Positions 16,391-30,692 are shown, numbered from the stretch's first letter. The stretch: 61,740 nucleotides of DNA from Candidatus Gastranaerophilales bacterium (GCA_944323335.1 CALUSB010000008.1:1-61740), one strand, 5' to 3'. Numbers and translations are program-made. Notes: generated by a model from the sequence alone, not told the origin.

Positions 16391-17089
16391 CTACGCACTT
16401 CCTAATTCTTGTATTGCCCTTGAGAGTTTACTGTTTTGCAACATAAAAAGCTGTCTGTTTGCATCAAAATTTCTTTTAACCGGCACAAGCTCCATAAACT
16501 CTTGCTGCAACGATACGTTTGAATACTCTAAGCACTGCTGCTCAACACAAGGCTCTGTCACTATAGCACCCTCAGAAGATACAACGGCAATTTTGCCCGC
16601 ATCTGCCATTTTTCTTGTTTGAGGGTCAAAAATACTTATACTGCCGTCTTTTGAGATTTTTACATCCTTAAGTTCAGCAGGCATAATAGGAAAAACTATG
16701 GGCTGACCGCCTGCAGATAAGACACTGTGACCCTTGACGCTTAATAAATTTCCGTCCTTATCAAGGTGAAATCTTCCGTCACGGGTAAGCTCAATTGTCC
16801 CGTCTTTATGTAAAAGCTGGAAATAGCCCTTTTCGCTAAGCGCACAGTCAAGGGGGCTTTGTGATACTATAATTCTTCCGACCTGATCATCAACTGCGGT
16901 AGATAAGGCATGAACACCTATATACTGGGCAAAAGATGACACAACAGCCTCTTTTCTTTGATATCCTACTTTATCCGAGCCGGTAACATTTTCCGAGCCT
17001 ATGCCCATCATCTCCATACCGAGGTGCATGGCTGAAATTGACATCCCGAGCCCTGACTTGGATAAACTTACACCGCCTTGTAATCTCAT
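16391..17089 (-). CDS. flagellar hook/rod family protein (FlgF/FlgG type), copy 1
   Basis: 232 residues of the same family as the following gene. It contains SQSPLDCALSEKGYFQLLHK (matching the usual PLDvAIxGxGFF) and TRDGRFHLDKDGNLLSVKGH (matching the TRxGxFxxdxxGxLvt motif), and C-terminal NVSLQQEFMELVPVKRNFDAN. Its N-terminal rod motif is degenerate (NVTGSDKVGYQRKE). AAGGAG ten bases before the ATG supports the start. The gene follows the FliK-like gene with a 97-base gap, so it may have its own promoter, though none is obvious. Confidence 0.82.
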   Translation of the reverse strand: MRLQGGVSLSKSGLGMSISAMHLGMEMMGIGSENVTGSDKVGYQRKEAVVSSFAQYIGVHALSTAVDDQVGRIIVSQSPLDCALSEKGYFQLLHKDGTIELTRDGRFHLDKDGNLLSVKGHSVLSAGGQPIVFPIMPAELKDVKISKDGSISIFDPQTRKMADAGKIAVVSSEGAIVTEPCVEQQCLEYSNVSLQQEFMELVPVKRNFDANRQLFMLQNSKLSRAIQELGSA

Positions 17090-17186
17090 TTTTGAGCTGC
17101 TCCTTTTTTACGTCACGTCGGCAATATATGGGGTTTATACAGGGAAACCTTCAAAAAATACTCTATATGACCCAGATATTTTTTAA

Positions 17187-18155
17187 TTATTTTTTTTCAA
17201 AAGTCAAATTAGAAAAATCTTTATCTATCTTAAAGACAATTTTTATAACCGCATGTGCCATAAGCATAAGCTGAGGAGATATTGCAGATGAGGCAGAAAT
17301 TTCTGCACGGGCTTTTTTAACCGTATCTTTTGGAATTTCCTTTTTTGTTGTTTCAACAATCAAACCAGCTTGAATATTGAGGTCTTGAGATTCTTTCTTT
17401 AGAACCGCAAGCACCTTTTCGCGCGGAAAATCCTCAATACAGTTAATCATAATCTCAACTTTATTATCATGTGTCATCTCAAGGAGAGCTTTTACATTTG
17501 AAAAATTCATCGTTTCAATAAGTATGGTGACGCTTTGCGCCTCATCATCAGCGCCTGAAGATGTTTTATCAAAAACATCTATATCAAAATCAAGACTCTC
17601 ACCTTTAGCGTTAAGAGGCAGCCAGGGCAGATATAGAAGAATAAAGTTTTTTAAAGCGGAGGTTGTGTCATTTGTTGAAACACTCACAAGACCTAAGGTA
17701 TTTATCAAATCTTTTAGCTGCTGAGTGTCACTTACTCCCATTTTTGCAGCCTGTGACATAGTCTGCACAAGCTTTTGCAGTGCAGCTTTTGAATTATCAC
17801 TCAACAGTTGCGCCAGAGCATTGAGGTCAATTTTACCGCTTGATAACATCAATAAAAGCTGCATATTCTGCGCGGTTGTAACGGTATTATTTGCACTAAG
17901 CTGCGATACAACCTGTGCAACATCTTTTGGCATATTAAGCAGCTCTTTTACGTATTTTGCAGTCTGCTCAACTTCCATAGGGGTCATTTTAAGCTCAGGG
18001 GAGAGAGTTTGTTTTTGCGTGGTTTGAGCACTGTTTTGCATGACAGAATTTGCAAAATCCCCTGAAGTTTTAGGAGTTGTGCGCACATTAACCTGATTGT
18101 TAATGATATTTGTAATAAGTCTGTTTAAATACCCTGACGGGTTAAAATTATTCAT
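17187..18155 (-). CDS. hypothetical protein, possibly FliK-like hook-length protein
   Basis: 322 residues, no certain family. The N-terminal third is Gln/Thr/Asn-rich and probably flexible; about 60-180 is helical; about 205-275 forms a compact domain (SVTILIETMNFSNVKALLEM ... VEIMINCIEDFPREKVLAVL) whose strand-strand-helix pattern recalls the C-terminal domain of FliK-type hook-length proteins; the tail ends hydrophobic then FEKK. AAAGG stands before the ATG. Position at the head of a flagellar rod run supports a flagellar role. FliK identity is a guess; the reasoning is context plus pattern. Confidence 0.55.
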   Translation of the reverse strand: MNNFNPSGYLNRLITNIINNQVNVRTTPKTSGDFANSVMQNSAQTTQKQTLSPELKMTPMEVEQTAKYVKELLNMPKDVAQVVSQLSANNTVTTAQNMQLLLMLSSGKIDLNALAQLLSDNSKAALQKLVQTMSQAAKMGVSDTQQLKDLINTLGLVSVSTNDTTSALKNFILLYLPWLPLNAKGESLDFDIDVFDKTSSGADDEAQSVTILIETMNFSNVKALLEMTHDNKVEIMINCIEDFPREKVLAVLKKESQDLNIQAGLIVETTKKEIPKDTVKKARAEISASSAISPQLMLMAHAVIKIVFKIDKDFSNLTFEKK

Positions 18156-18175
18156 TATATGCCTTTAATGATTTT

Positions 18176-19308
18176 TCAGACTATTTCAAGCCATTTTTGT
18201 ACAATATCGCTTACATAGGTAAAAGACGGCAATGTACCTATATCTTCGCCTTGCAGATTTTTATTATACACTAAAATCGGCACCATTTCACGCGTATGGT
18301 CAGTACCTCGAAAAGTAGGGTCACACCCGTGGTCTGCCGTTATTATAAGTAAATCATCTTCATCAAGCACATCTAAAATATCTTTTAAATAACAATCAAT
18401 CTGTTCAATAGCTTCTTTATACCCCTTAGAATCACGCCTGTGACCAAAGAGCATATCAGTGTCCACAAGATTTGTAAAAATCAAATCCCATTTCTTTTCT
18501 TTTAAAGATTTAAGCGTAGCCTCAAGCCCTTCTTTATTTGAGCCTGTAGGTATTGCTTCGCTGACGCCTGAGTTTACAAATATGTCTTTTATTTTACCTA
18601 TAGATAAAACTTTTTTATTGGCGTCTTGGACTTTATTCAATAATGTAGGCTCAGGCGGAGGAACAGAGTAATCATGCCTGAATTTACCTATTCTTGTAGG
18701 CTTGCCCTCAACCATTTGATAAGGGCGGGCTATTACTCTTGAAACACCCCAAGTACCGTCATCAAGGATTTTTCTTGCAATTTTACACCAGTCATACAAG
18801 GTCTCAAGCGGGATTATATCTATATCAACGGCAATTTGAAAAACACTGTCCGCACTTGTATAGATTATCGGGAATTTTGTTTTTTTGTGTTCATCGTGTA
18901 AATCCTCAATAATTTTTGTTCCCGATGCGGGAATATTGCCTAAAATCCCCTTGCATCCCGTTTGTTTAATAAATTCATCGATAATTTCAGGCGGAAATTC
19001 TTTATAAGTTCTAAAAGGGTTTTTAAGCACAAGTCCTGCTATCTCCCAGTGGCCCGTTGTTGTGTCTTTACCCTTGGATTTCATTTTCATAATGCCGTAT
19101 TTAGCCATTGGTGTATCTGTTTTTTTAACACCTTGAATATCTTTAATGTTGCCGAGTCCCAATTTTTCAAAGTTAGGAACATTCAAACCGCCCTCTTTTT
19201 TTGCAAGGTTGCATAGGGTATTGCAAGTTAAATCATCCCCGTACTCGCAAGCGTCCTCAATAGCGCCTATGCCCATAGAATCTATTACAATAATTGCTGC
19301 TCTTCTCA

Positions 19309-19309
<1 letters not shown>
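18176..19309 (-). CDS. deoB: phosphopentomutase
   Basis: Interconverts ribose-1-phosphate and ribose-5-phosphate (and the deoxy forms), linking nucleoside salvage to the pentose phosphate pathway. 377 residues of the alkaline-phosphatase-like DeoB family: IVIDSMGIGA (metal Asp and catalytic Ser/Thr region, about 7-16), GKDTTTGHWE (with the phosphorylated threonine), and C-terminal IITADHGCDP ... GTDHTREMVP with metal ligands. Its ATG shares one base with the stop codon of the upstream decarboxylase (TAATG), so the two are translationally coupled. Confidence 0.95.
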
Positions 19310-23417
<4,108 letters not shown>

Positions 23418-23426
23418 ATACTATGT

Positions 23427-23453
23427 GGGGCTTGATAAATCAAGCCCCTTTTT
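23427..23453 (+). terminator. terminator after the SIMPL gene
   Basis: Stem GGGGCTTG / CAAGCCCC with loop ATAAAT and five T, ten bases after the stop codon. Confidence 0.85.
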
Positions 23454-23467
23454 AAATTAAAAACCCC

Positions 23468-23496
23468 TTGCTTTTTTATAAAATTAATGCTATTTT
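23468..23496 (+). promoter_or_regulatory. candidate promoter of the SNF2 gene
   Basis: TTGCTT (23468-23473), 17-base spacer, TATTTT (23491-23496). It predicts a leader of about 110 bases before the GTG at 23614. That leader holds AGGAG at 23531-23535, but it is not near the start used. Confidence 0.45.
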
Positions 23497-23613
23497 ATCA
23501 GTGTAGTTATTAAGCGATTAGATAACCTTTAGGAGAATGGGTTTTACGGTTTGGCTTAATGATTTGGATGTTAGTTGAAGTGAAGTTTGGCTTTTTAGCA
23601 TTTTAGGCATTTC

Positions 23614-26600
23614 GTGAAGTATATATTCAACAATAAATATTTAAAAGATAACTCTAAACCCGGCAGTTGGCGCCGAGGATACGAGTATTTTCAAAAAGGA
23701 CAAGTAGAAGAAATCTCCTTTAAAGATTCGACCGTTACGGGAAAAATCAAGGGTAACTACAAGTCATACTATGAAACGTCCATAAAATTCAACAAAACAA
23801 GCGCAAAGCCCTCCTGCACCTGCCCGCTTGATGAACCTTGGTGCAAACACGCCGTAGCTCTTGGTCTGAGTGCGCTTAAAAATCACATATGGGATGAATT
23901 TTTATACGAAAAACACGACATAACACCTGTTTTCGAAGATGAAGATTTGCCAATGTGCGAAAACCCTCAGGGCGGATATATTTTTCACTTTAACCCCAAA
24001 AGAAGACAAAATTTCTTCTCCATTCTTGTTATGGATAGAAACACAAAAAGAGTTATAAGGGATTTAGAGGGGATATTTAAAGCCGTTCTTGAAGCACAAA
24101 AAAATGACCCCGATTTTCAGCTCAATAACGCTCAAAAACTTGAGGCTATGATGTTTAAGATGCTTCTTAAACAGTCAAGACTGGACAAAAAATCCGGCTG
24201 GTACGATGTTCAGATAAACAAATTTGATGAGTTCTTTAAAATGCTCTCCAAAATGGAAGATGTAATTGACGCCAAAACTCACAAAAAAATAAGATTTGAT
24301 AATCAAACCTGGAAACTCTGCCTTGCGGTAAATATTTCATATGTAGGCAATGTTCTTTTATCCCTGTACTGGGAAAGACCTGACGGAAGCGAAGTATACC
24401 CGTTTGAAGAAATTCGCTATTTCTCAAGACAACTGAAATGGGGCAGATATAAAGATGTAATTTTCCAAACCGACGCTCAGGTATCAATTTTGCCCCAGTA
24501 TTTAACAAAAGCTTCTTTTACGGACATTAAAGACGCTGAGGGCGGAAAGTTTATATACGAAGAATTACCTAAATTAAGAAAAATGATGAGCGTATATTTA
24601 AGCGAAGAAATGGAAAAGCTCGCATTTGAAAAACGCCCTCCAAAGTGCATAGTAGAGTTAAGCATTGACTATGACCTCTCGCTTAAAGCGTCTTTAGACT
24701 TTGAATACGACGGAGTAAGAGTCCCTTATTCAAAAACTCCAAAATCACCCTATGTTACAATCAAACAACCCGAGAAAGATTTGCTATACTGGGTCAAAAG
24801 AGATACGCAATTTGAAGAAAGAGCTTATCAAATGCTCCTTGCGTGCCGTTTTGCACCCATGCAGACAAATAACCTCGCACTTGAAAAAGAATATGCCATA
24901 GATTTTTATAACTATTACATAAATAAAGCGGGCGAGGGCTGGGAATTTATCGAAAAAGACGATATGAGCCTGTATAAGCTCAATAACAAAGGTTTTGAAC
25001 TTAAAGCAACAATTGACTTTATAGAAGAATCGACAGATAAATTTGAAATCGAGCTCCATGGCGAAGTTGACGGAGAGATAATCGAATTTGAAAAAATTCA
25101 AGACTTAGTCTATGAGGGTGCAAAATACTACAACACCAAAGGCAAAGGGCAAGCTGCAATTCCCGCGGACGATATTTTATCTTTGCTAAAATCTTTTAAC
25201 ACATACGATGTTTATAAAAACGAAGAAGATAAGTTTATAGTTAAAACATACCGTGCGGGTGTAGTTTCAGAAATGGAATCAATGGGCGTCAAGCTCAAGA
25301 TGTCAAGGAAGTTCTCTAAATTTTGGAAAGAAATTTCAACTTTTTCAAACATGGAAAACACTCCCCTGCCTAAAGCTACTGTTGCAACGCTTCGTGAGTA
25401 CCAAACAAAAGGCTACAGCTGGCTTTGGTTCTTGTATAAATACGGCTTAAACGGCATTTTGGCAGACGATATGGGTCTTGGTAAAACGCTTCAGACACTT
25501 ACACTTTTACAGAAAGCAAAAGAAAAAGACGGTAAAGAGCCGACTTTGGTTATATGCCCGACATCTGTTGTTTTTAACTGGGAAAATGAAATAGAAAAAT
25601 TTGCCCCGAATTTAAAATTCCTTGTACTATCAGGGGTTGAGAGAAAAACACAGTTTAAAAATATTCCAAAATATGATGTTATAATTACCTCTTACGCGCT
25701 TGTAAGAAGAGATATCGAAGAGCTTAAAAAATACGAGTTTCGCTATGTTATTTTAGATGAATCTCAAAACATCAAAAACGCAACCTCGCAAACTTCAAAA
25801 GCCGTAAAAGAGCTAAACGCCAAACACAAGCTGGCACTAAGCGGTACGCCGATTGAAAACAGACTGGAAGAGCTCTGGAGTATTTTTGACTTTCTTATGC
25901 CCGGTTTTCTTTTTGATGCAAACGAATTTAACTACAGATACGTTAATCCTATTGTTGAAAAAGGCGATAAAGCCGTTGAAAGACGACTTAAAGGACAGAT
26001 ATTCCCGTTCATTTTGCGCCGTATGAAAAGAGATGTTGCAAAAGATTTGCCGGATAAAATCGAATCGGTTGCATACTGCGAACTTACACCCGAGCAAAAA
26101 GACTTGTACTTACAGGTTCTTGACTCTACAAAAGAAGAATTGTTTAAATCAATTGAAACAGTGGGACTTGAAAAGTCCAGAATGTCTATTTTCTCGGCAC
26201 TTCTGCGCTTAAGACAAATCTGCTGCCACCCGAGGTTATACGACAAAGAGGGAACTTTGGGCATAAATGAATCGGGTAAATTTGAACATTTGCAGGAAAT
26301 GCTCGAAGAAATTATCTCAGAAGGCCATAGGATACTGCTTTTCAGCCAGTTTGTCGGTATGCTTGATATTATTAAACAATGGCTTGAAACAAAAGGAATT
26401 AAGCACGAATACCTGTCAGGCGCTACGAAAAATCGTCAGGAAGTGGTTGAGCGTTTCAACACCGACCCGACTATTCCTATTTTCCTTGTATCACTCAAAG
26501 CAGGCGGTACGGGACTTAACCTTACGGGTGCTGATTATGTTATTCACTATGACCCGTGGTGGAACCCCGCTGTTGAAGACCAAGCAACAGATAGAGCGTA

Positions 26601-26781
26601 TCGTATCGGCCAGACAAAGAAAGTTTTTGTATACCGCTTAATTACAAAAGGCACGGTAGAAGAAAAAATCCAAAGACTCAAGTCCAAAAAACGCTCGCTT
26701 GTGGATAGTGTTATTTCAATTGACAGAAATATTGCAAAAACACTTACATATCAAGATATTAAAGATATCTTCAGTGTTTAG
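23614..26781 (+). CDS. SWIM zinc-finger SNF2-family ATPase
   Basis: Superfamily 2 DNA translocase of 1055 residues, the bacterial SWIM-SNF2 (HepA/RapA-related) type. The SWIM finger is CTCPLDEPWCKH (about 70-81). After a long N-terminal region comes the SNF2 motor: DDMGLGKTLQTL (motif I, about 617), CPTSVVFNWENEI (Ia), LDESQNIKN (II, the DEAH box here as DESQ), LSGTPIEN (III), FSQFVGML (IV), LKAGGTGLNL (V) and DQATDRAYRIGQ (VI). Start is GTG without a good ribosome-binding site nearby. It converges on dnaE and overlaps its end by four bases. Role probably chromatin or transcription-complex remodelling; targets unknown. Confidence 0.9.
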   Translation: MKYIFNNKYLKDNSKPGSWRRGYEYFQKGQVEEISFKDSTVTGKIKGNYKSYYETSIKFNKTSAKPSCTCPLDEPWCKHAVALGLSALKNHIWDEFLYEKHDITPVFEDEDLPMCENPQGGYIFHFNPKRRQNFFSILVMDRNTKRVIRDLEGIFKAVLEAQKNDPDFQLNNAQKLEAMMFKMLLKQSRLDKKSGWYDVQINKFDEFFKMLSKMEDVIDAKTHKKIRFDNQTWKLCLAVNISYVGNVLLSLYWERPDGSEVYPFEEIRYFSRQLKWGRYKDVIFQTDAQVSILPQYLTKASFTDIKDAEGGKFIYEELPKLRKMMSVYLSEEMEKLAFEKRPPKCIVELSIDYDLSLKASLDFEYDGVRVPYSKTPKSPYVTIKQPEKDLLYWVKRDTQFEERAYQMLLACRFAPMQTNNLALEKEYAIDFYNYYINKAGEGWEFIEKDDMSLYKLNNKGFELKATIDFIEESTDKFEIELHGEVDGEIIEFEKIQDLVYEGAKYYNTKGKGQAAIPADDILSLLKSFNTYDVYKNEEDKFIVKTYRAGVVSEMESMGVKLKMSRKFSKFWKEISTFSNMENTPLPKATVATLREYQTKGYSWLWFLYKYGLNGILADDMGLGKTLQTLTLLQKAKEKDGKEPTLVICPTSVVFNWENEIEKFAPNLKFLVLSGVERKTQFKNIPKYDVIITSYALVRRDIEELKKYEFRYVILDESQNIKNATSQTSKAVKELNAKHKLALSGTPIENRLEELWSIFDFLMPGFLFDANEFNYRYVNPIVEKGDKAVERRLKGQIFPFILRRMKRDVAKDLPDKIESVAYCELTPEQKDLYLQVLDSTKEELFKSIETVGLEKSRMSIFSALLRLRQICCHPRLYDKEGTLGINESGKFEHLQEMLEEIISEGHRILLFSQFVGMLDIIKQWLETKGIKHEYLSGATKNRQEVVERFNTDPTIPIFLVSLKAGGTGLNLTGADYVIHYDPWWNPAVEDQATDRAYRIGQTKKVFVYRLITKGTVEEKIQRLKSKKRSLVDSVISIDRNIAKTLTYQDIKDIFSV

Positions 26782-29700
26782 CCAAGAGCACTTACTTCAA
26801 ATTCAAGCTTGTCTTTAAATGCACGTTTTAAGTCATCTTCAAGCTGAGGGTCATTTTTTACCCAAAGGTTTGAACTTGTTAACATCTGAACACGCTCATC
26901 ATCGTCTGCAAAGTCAATAACCACGGGGTCATCGCCTTTATATTTTGCAAGAACTTCTTTAAGGTAAATATTTTCTTCAAATGCCAAATCCTTGATATAT
27001 TTAATGGTAACAAGATTTATGCCGCCTATGGGCTTGATGTCTTGAACAATTAAATTCACCTGCTCTTCGCGGTTTTGAATTTTTGCTTTTATAATAACTC
27101 TTTCTTCAGAGTTCATATAATGTCCGCAGCTCTCAACTGTTTTTGGAAAAGCTACAACTTCCATTCTGCCCGTTAAATCTTCTATTATTCCTGTTTTTAA
27201 AAACTTAGAAGGGTCTTTGCGGGTTGGCTTTTGCACTACTTGAGAGAGCAAACCGCAGATTGTCACCCCTTTATCATTTTCAGGGTTTTCTAAAATATCG
27301 CTTACCGTGTCTGTTGTAAGATATTTAAGAGTATCTCTGATTGATGAAAGCGGGTGAGATGTTACGTATATTCCCAAAAGTTCCTTTTCAAACTGTTGAA
27401 TTTCAGAATCGGAAAACTCATCATCAGACGAGCCCAAAAGCTCAAATGTAGGTATATTAAGCTCTTGCGCCTCCTCGCCAAGAGAGGCAAACAAGCTTAC
27501 CTGTCCTGTGCTTTGAGCTTTTTTGTCCTTGTGGACATACTCTACAACATTATCAATATTATCTAAAAGCTGCTTTCTGCTCTTTTCAAGGGTAACAAAC
27601 GCCCCCGCTTTTATTAAACTTTCTAAAGTTTTCTTGTTTAAGCATTTACTGTCAACTCTTGAACAGAAGTCAAAAAAGCTTTCAAACTCTTTGTTTTGGC
27701 GCTCTTTTTCAATTTCATCAATAACCGCGCCGCCCACGTTTTTAATTGAAGCAAGTCCAAAGCGGATATTATCCCCGTCAGGGAAAAATTGAGAAGAAGA
27801 TTTGTTTATATCAGGCGGTAAAACCTTGATGCCTAAAGCCTGACACTGCAAGATGTACTGTTGGGTTTTATCCTGATTATCCGCTTGAGAAGTCAAAATT
27901 GAGCACATATACTCAACAGGATAATGCGCCTTTAGATAAGCGGTCTGATATGCAACAAAAGCGTAAGCTGCACTGTGACTTCTGTTAAAGCAGTACTTTG
28001 CAAAGCTTTCTATCTGTTCAAATAAAGCCGCAGCATCAGCGTTTGACATGCCGTTTTTTGCGGCACCCTCAATGAAAATACCTTTTTGTTTTGCCATTTC
28101 ATCGAGTTTTTTCTTACCCATCATACGACGCACCATATCCGCGCCGCCAAGCGTATAGCCTGCAAGCGTCTGGAATATCTGCATAATTTGCTCTTGATAA
28201 ACAATTGTGCCGTATGTGTCTTTTAGAATTTTTTCCAAAAGCGGATGAGCGTATTCGATTTTTTGTCTGCCGTGCTTTCTGTCTACAAAGTCCTTTACCA
28301 TACCTGATTCAAGAGGCCCCGGACGAAAGAGCGCAACTAAAGCGCCTAAGTCTTCAAATACTGTCGGTTTTAAATCTTTTACAAGTTTTTTCATACCGCC
28401 TGATTCAAGCTGGAACACACCGTCTGTGTCCCCTCTTTTTAAAAGGTCAAAGGTTTTAGGGTCATCCAGAGGTATTTTATTTATATCAAGGTCAATCCCA
28501 TGGCGCATTTTAATAAGGTCAAGAGTATCTCTGATAATAGTCAGAGTTTCAAGTCCCAGAAAGTCCATTTTCAAAAGCCCGAGTTTTTCAATGTGCACCA
28601 TAGGGTACTGGGTTGTCGTAGCTTTTTCTTTTGAAAGCGCTATAGGTATAATCTCATCAAGCGGCTTGTGCGAGATAATAACACCCGCCGCGTGCGTTCC
28701 CACTTGGTTTTTAAGCCCTTCAAGGTGTCGGGCCTCATCTACCAGACGGCGCACCATATCATTTTCATCACAGAGTTTTTTAAGCTCCATACCGTCTTTT
28801 AGAGCATCATCAAGTTTTGTCCCCGGGGCAGAGGGTATCATACCCGCCCATTTGTTTGAATCTGAAAAAGGTATGTCATAAACCCTGCAAACTGCTTTAA
28901 GTGCAGCCTTTGCAGCAAGCGTACCAAATGTAATAATCTGACAAACGTGGTCTTCACCGTATTTTTGGGTAACATAATCTATTACCTCGCCTCTTCGGCG
29001 TTTGCAAAAGTCAATATCGACATCGGGCATCGATATACGCTCAGGATTCAAAAACCTCTCAAACAACAGATGGTGTCTTATCGGGTCAAGTTCCGTTATA
29101 CCAAGAACATAAGCTACAATACTTCCCGCCGCAGAACCACGACCGGGGCCTGTAGGAACACCGTGTTCTTTTGCCCAGTTTATAAAATCCCAAGTAATAA
29201 GGAAGTACGCGGGAAAGCCCATTTTCTCAATAACGCCGCGCTCATATTCGTAGCGCTCTTCTATTTCTTTAGGGTAATTTTCCCCGTATCTTTTCTTTAG
29301 ACCCTCACGGCACAAATAATCAAAATAAGAGCTAATGGTGTACCCCTCGGGCACAGGGTACGAGGGCAAATGCGACTTACCAAGCTCTATATGAACATCG
29401 CACTTGTCAGCTATTTCTACCGTTGTTTCAATACAAGAGTTAAATGTTTCTTCATCCATCCATTCAAAAGAACGTCTTAACTCTTCGACCGTTTTTACAT
29501 AAAACTCGTTATTTGAAAATTTAAACCTGTTTGTATCAGACTTTGAAGATTTTGTCTGCTCGCACAAAAGCGTATCATGCCAGAGGGCGTCTTGAGCGCG
29601 AAGATAGTGAGAGTCATTTGTAATTACCATCTTCAAGTTAAGCTCTTTAGCTATTTCAATAAGCTTCGGGTTAGAGTCTTTCTGCTCTTGCAGACCGTGG

Positions 29701-30224
29701 TCTTGAAGCTCTATATAGAAATCTTCACCGAATAAATTTTTATACCACTTTGCTTTCTCAAGGGCTTTTTGCTCATTACCGTCCAGTATATTTCTTGCTA
29801 CTTCACCTTGAATACAAGCACTCAGGCAAATAAGACCCGATGAGTACTTCTCAAGTATCTCATGATTAATCCTTGGTTTATAGTAATACCCTTGAGTTGA
29901 GGCTATTGAATCAAGTTTAACGAGGTTTTGATACCCTTGATTGTCTTTTGCCAATAACACAAGGTGATAGAGGGTCTTTTTAGTACTTTTATCCTCTATT
30001 ACATCCCCCTCGCAAATGTAGAACTCGCAGCCTATAAGAGGTTTAACCTCGGGGCATTCTTTTGCATTTAAAACCATATCAATAACACCAAACATCACAC
30101 CGTGGTCTGTTATTGCAACTGCGGGCATGTCATTTTCTTTGGCAAAGTTAAATAAATCTTTTACCTTAATTGCCCCGTCCAGTAGTGAATATTCCGTGTG
30201 TAAATGCAAAGGAACGTATTTCAT
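26778..30224 (-). CDS. dnaE: DNA polymerase III alpha subunit
   Basis: Replicative polymerase of 1148 residues, DnaE1 type. PHP domain at the start (PLHLHTEYSLLDGAI), palm with GPGRGSAAGSIVAYVLGIT and catalytic aspartates in MPDVDIDFC (about 397-405) and VFQLESGGM, fingers, then YQEQIMQIFQ, FNRSHSAAYAFVAYQTAYLKAHYP, helix-hairpin-helix and a C-terminal OB fold (from about 980). The ATG at 30224 has an extended -10-like element six bases upstream and no ribosome-binding site, so it is probably leaderless. Confidence 0.97.
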   Translation of the reverse strand: MKYVPLHLHTEYSLLDGAIKVKDLFNFAKENDMPAVAITDHGVMFGVIDMVLNAKECPEVKPLIGCEFYICEGDVIEDKSTKKTLYHLVLLAKDNQGYQNLVKLDSIASTQGYYYKPRINHEILEKYSSGLICLSACIQGEVARNILDGNEQKALEKAKWYKNLFGEDFYIELQDHGLQEQKDSNPKLIEIAKELNLKMVITNDSHYLRAQDALWHDTLLCEQTKSSKSDTNRFKFSNNEFYVKTVEELRRSFEWMDEETFNSCIETTVEIADKCDVHIELGKSHLPSYPVPEGYTISSYFDYLCREGLKKRYGENYPKEIEERYEYERGVIEKMGFPAYFLITWDFINWAKEHGVPTGPGRGSAAGSIVAYVLGITELDPIRHHLLFERFLNPERISMPDVDIDFCKRRRGEVIDYVTQKYGEDHVCQIITFGTLAAKAALKAVCRVYDIPFSDSNKWAGMIPSAPGTKLDDALKDGMELKKLCDENDMVRRLVDEARHLEGLKNQVGTHAAGVIISHKPLDEIIPIALSKEKATTTQYPMVHIEKLGLLKMDFLGLETLTIIRDTLDLIKMRHGIDLDINKIPLDDPKTFDLLKRGDTDGVFQLESGGMKKLVKDLKPTVFEDLGALVALFRPGPLESGMVKDFVDRKHGRQKIEYAHPLLEKILKDTYGTIVYQEQIMQIFQTLAGYTLGGADMVRRMMGKKKLDEMAKQKGIFIEGAAKNGMSNADAAALFEQIESFAKYCFNRSHSAAYAFVAYQTAYLKAHYPVEYMCSILTSQADNQDKTQQYILQCQALGIKVLPPDINKSSSQFFPDGDNIRFGLASIKNVGGAVIDEIEKERQNKEFESFFDFCSRVDSKCLNKKTLESLIKAGAFVTLEKSRKQLLDNIDNVVEYVHKDKKAQSTGQVSLFASLGEEAQELNIPTFELLGSSDDEFSDSEIQQFEKELLGIYVTSHPLSSIRDTLKYLTTDTVSDILENPENDKGVTICGLLSQVVQKPTRKDPSKFLKTGIIEDLTGRMEVVAFPKTVESCGHYMNSEERVIIKAKIQNREEQVNLIVQDIKPIGGINLVTIKYIKDLAFEENIYLKEVLAKYKGDDPVVIDFADDDERVQMLTSSNLWVKNDPQLEDDLKRAFKDKLEFEVSALG

Positions 30225-30230
30225 ATTAAC

Positions 30231-30241
30231 AATTTAGCACA
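30231..30241 (-). promoter_or_regulatory. extended -10 promoter of dnaE, leaderless position
   Basis: Minus strand TTGTGC then TAAATT, six bases (GTTAAT) before the ATG. The TTTTTGTGCTAA stretch is identical to that before the MFS gene. Confidence 0.55.
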
Positions 30242-30265
30242 AAAAGGGTCATGAAAAGTCAAATG

Positions 30266-30607
30266 TTACCATTTTTTAAATATGAAAAATACCGCAAGAA
30301 TTATAAAAAAGAACCCGACAAGATAGTTCCACTTGAACTGTTCTTTTAGATAAGTAACAGAGAATATACTAAATACCACAAGGGTTATAACCTCTTGAAT
30401 TGTTTTCAGTTGAGCGGTTGAATAAGCATATGAACCGATGCGATTTGCAGGCACTTGAAAGCAATATTCAAAAAACGCTATGCCCCAGCTCACTAAAATT
30501 ACAAGCCAAAGCGCACTGTTTTTAAAGCGCAAATGCCCATACCATGCAAATGTCATAAAGACATTCGATATAGTCAATAATACAATTGGTGCAAGCGATT
30601 TCATCAT
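30266..30607 (-). CDS. DUF486 (DMT-family) small membrane protein
   Basis: 113 residues with four hydrophobic helices. Strong family signatures: NVFMTFAWYGHL, SWGIAFFEYCFQVPANRIG, AQLKTIQEVITLVVFSIFSV and WNYLVGFFFIILAVFF. DUF486 proteins are short relatives of drug/metabolite transporters with no established substrate. The frame is open to a TTG at 30625, but that codon lies on a TATAAT (30617-30622); the ATG pair at 30607/30604 is the real start, about three bases after the predicted +1. Confidence 0.88.
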   Translation of the reverse strand: MMKSLAPIVLLTISNVFMTFAWYGHLRFKNSALWLVILVSWGIAFFEYCFQVPANRIGSYAYSTAQLKTIQEVITLVVFSIFSVTYLKEQFKWNYLVGFFFIILAVFFIFKKW

Positions 30608-30616
30608 AACCGTTTT

Positions 30617-30622
30617 ATTATA
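30617..30622 (-). promoter_or_regulatory. -10 box of the DUF486 gene
   Basis: TATAAT on the minus strand, nine bases before the ATG at 30607; the predicted leader is only about three bases. Confidence 0.5.
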
Positions 30623-30657
30623 CAACGAAAAAAAATTATAAAAATATGTAAAATATA

Positions 30658-30686
30658 TTTACATATACTTGCTATTTACATATAAT
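30658..30686 (+). promoter_or_regulatory. promoter of the candidate small RNA
   Basis: TTTACA (30658-30663), 17-base spacer, perfect TATAAT (30681-30686). Among the best -35/-10 pairs in the window, and no coding frame follows. Predicted +1 at about 30693. Confidence 0.7.
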
Positions 30687-30692
30687 TTGAAT

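Noticed and set aside
23537-23578. A 13-codon frame in the leader of the SNF2 gene, next to AGGAG.
   Set aside because: The AGGAG lies one base before the ATG, too close to act, and nothing links its stop to the GTG start.
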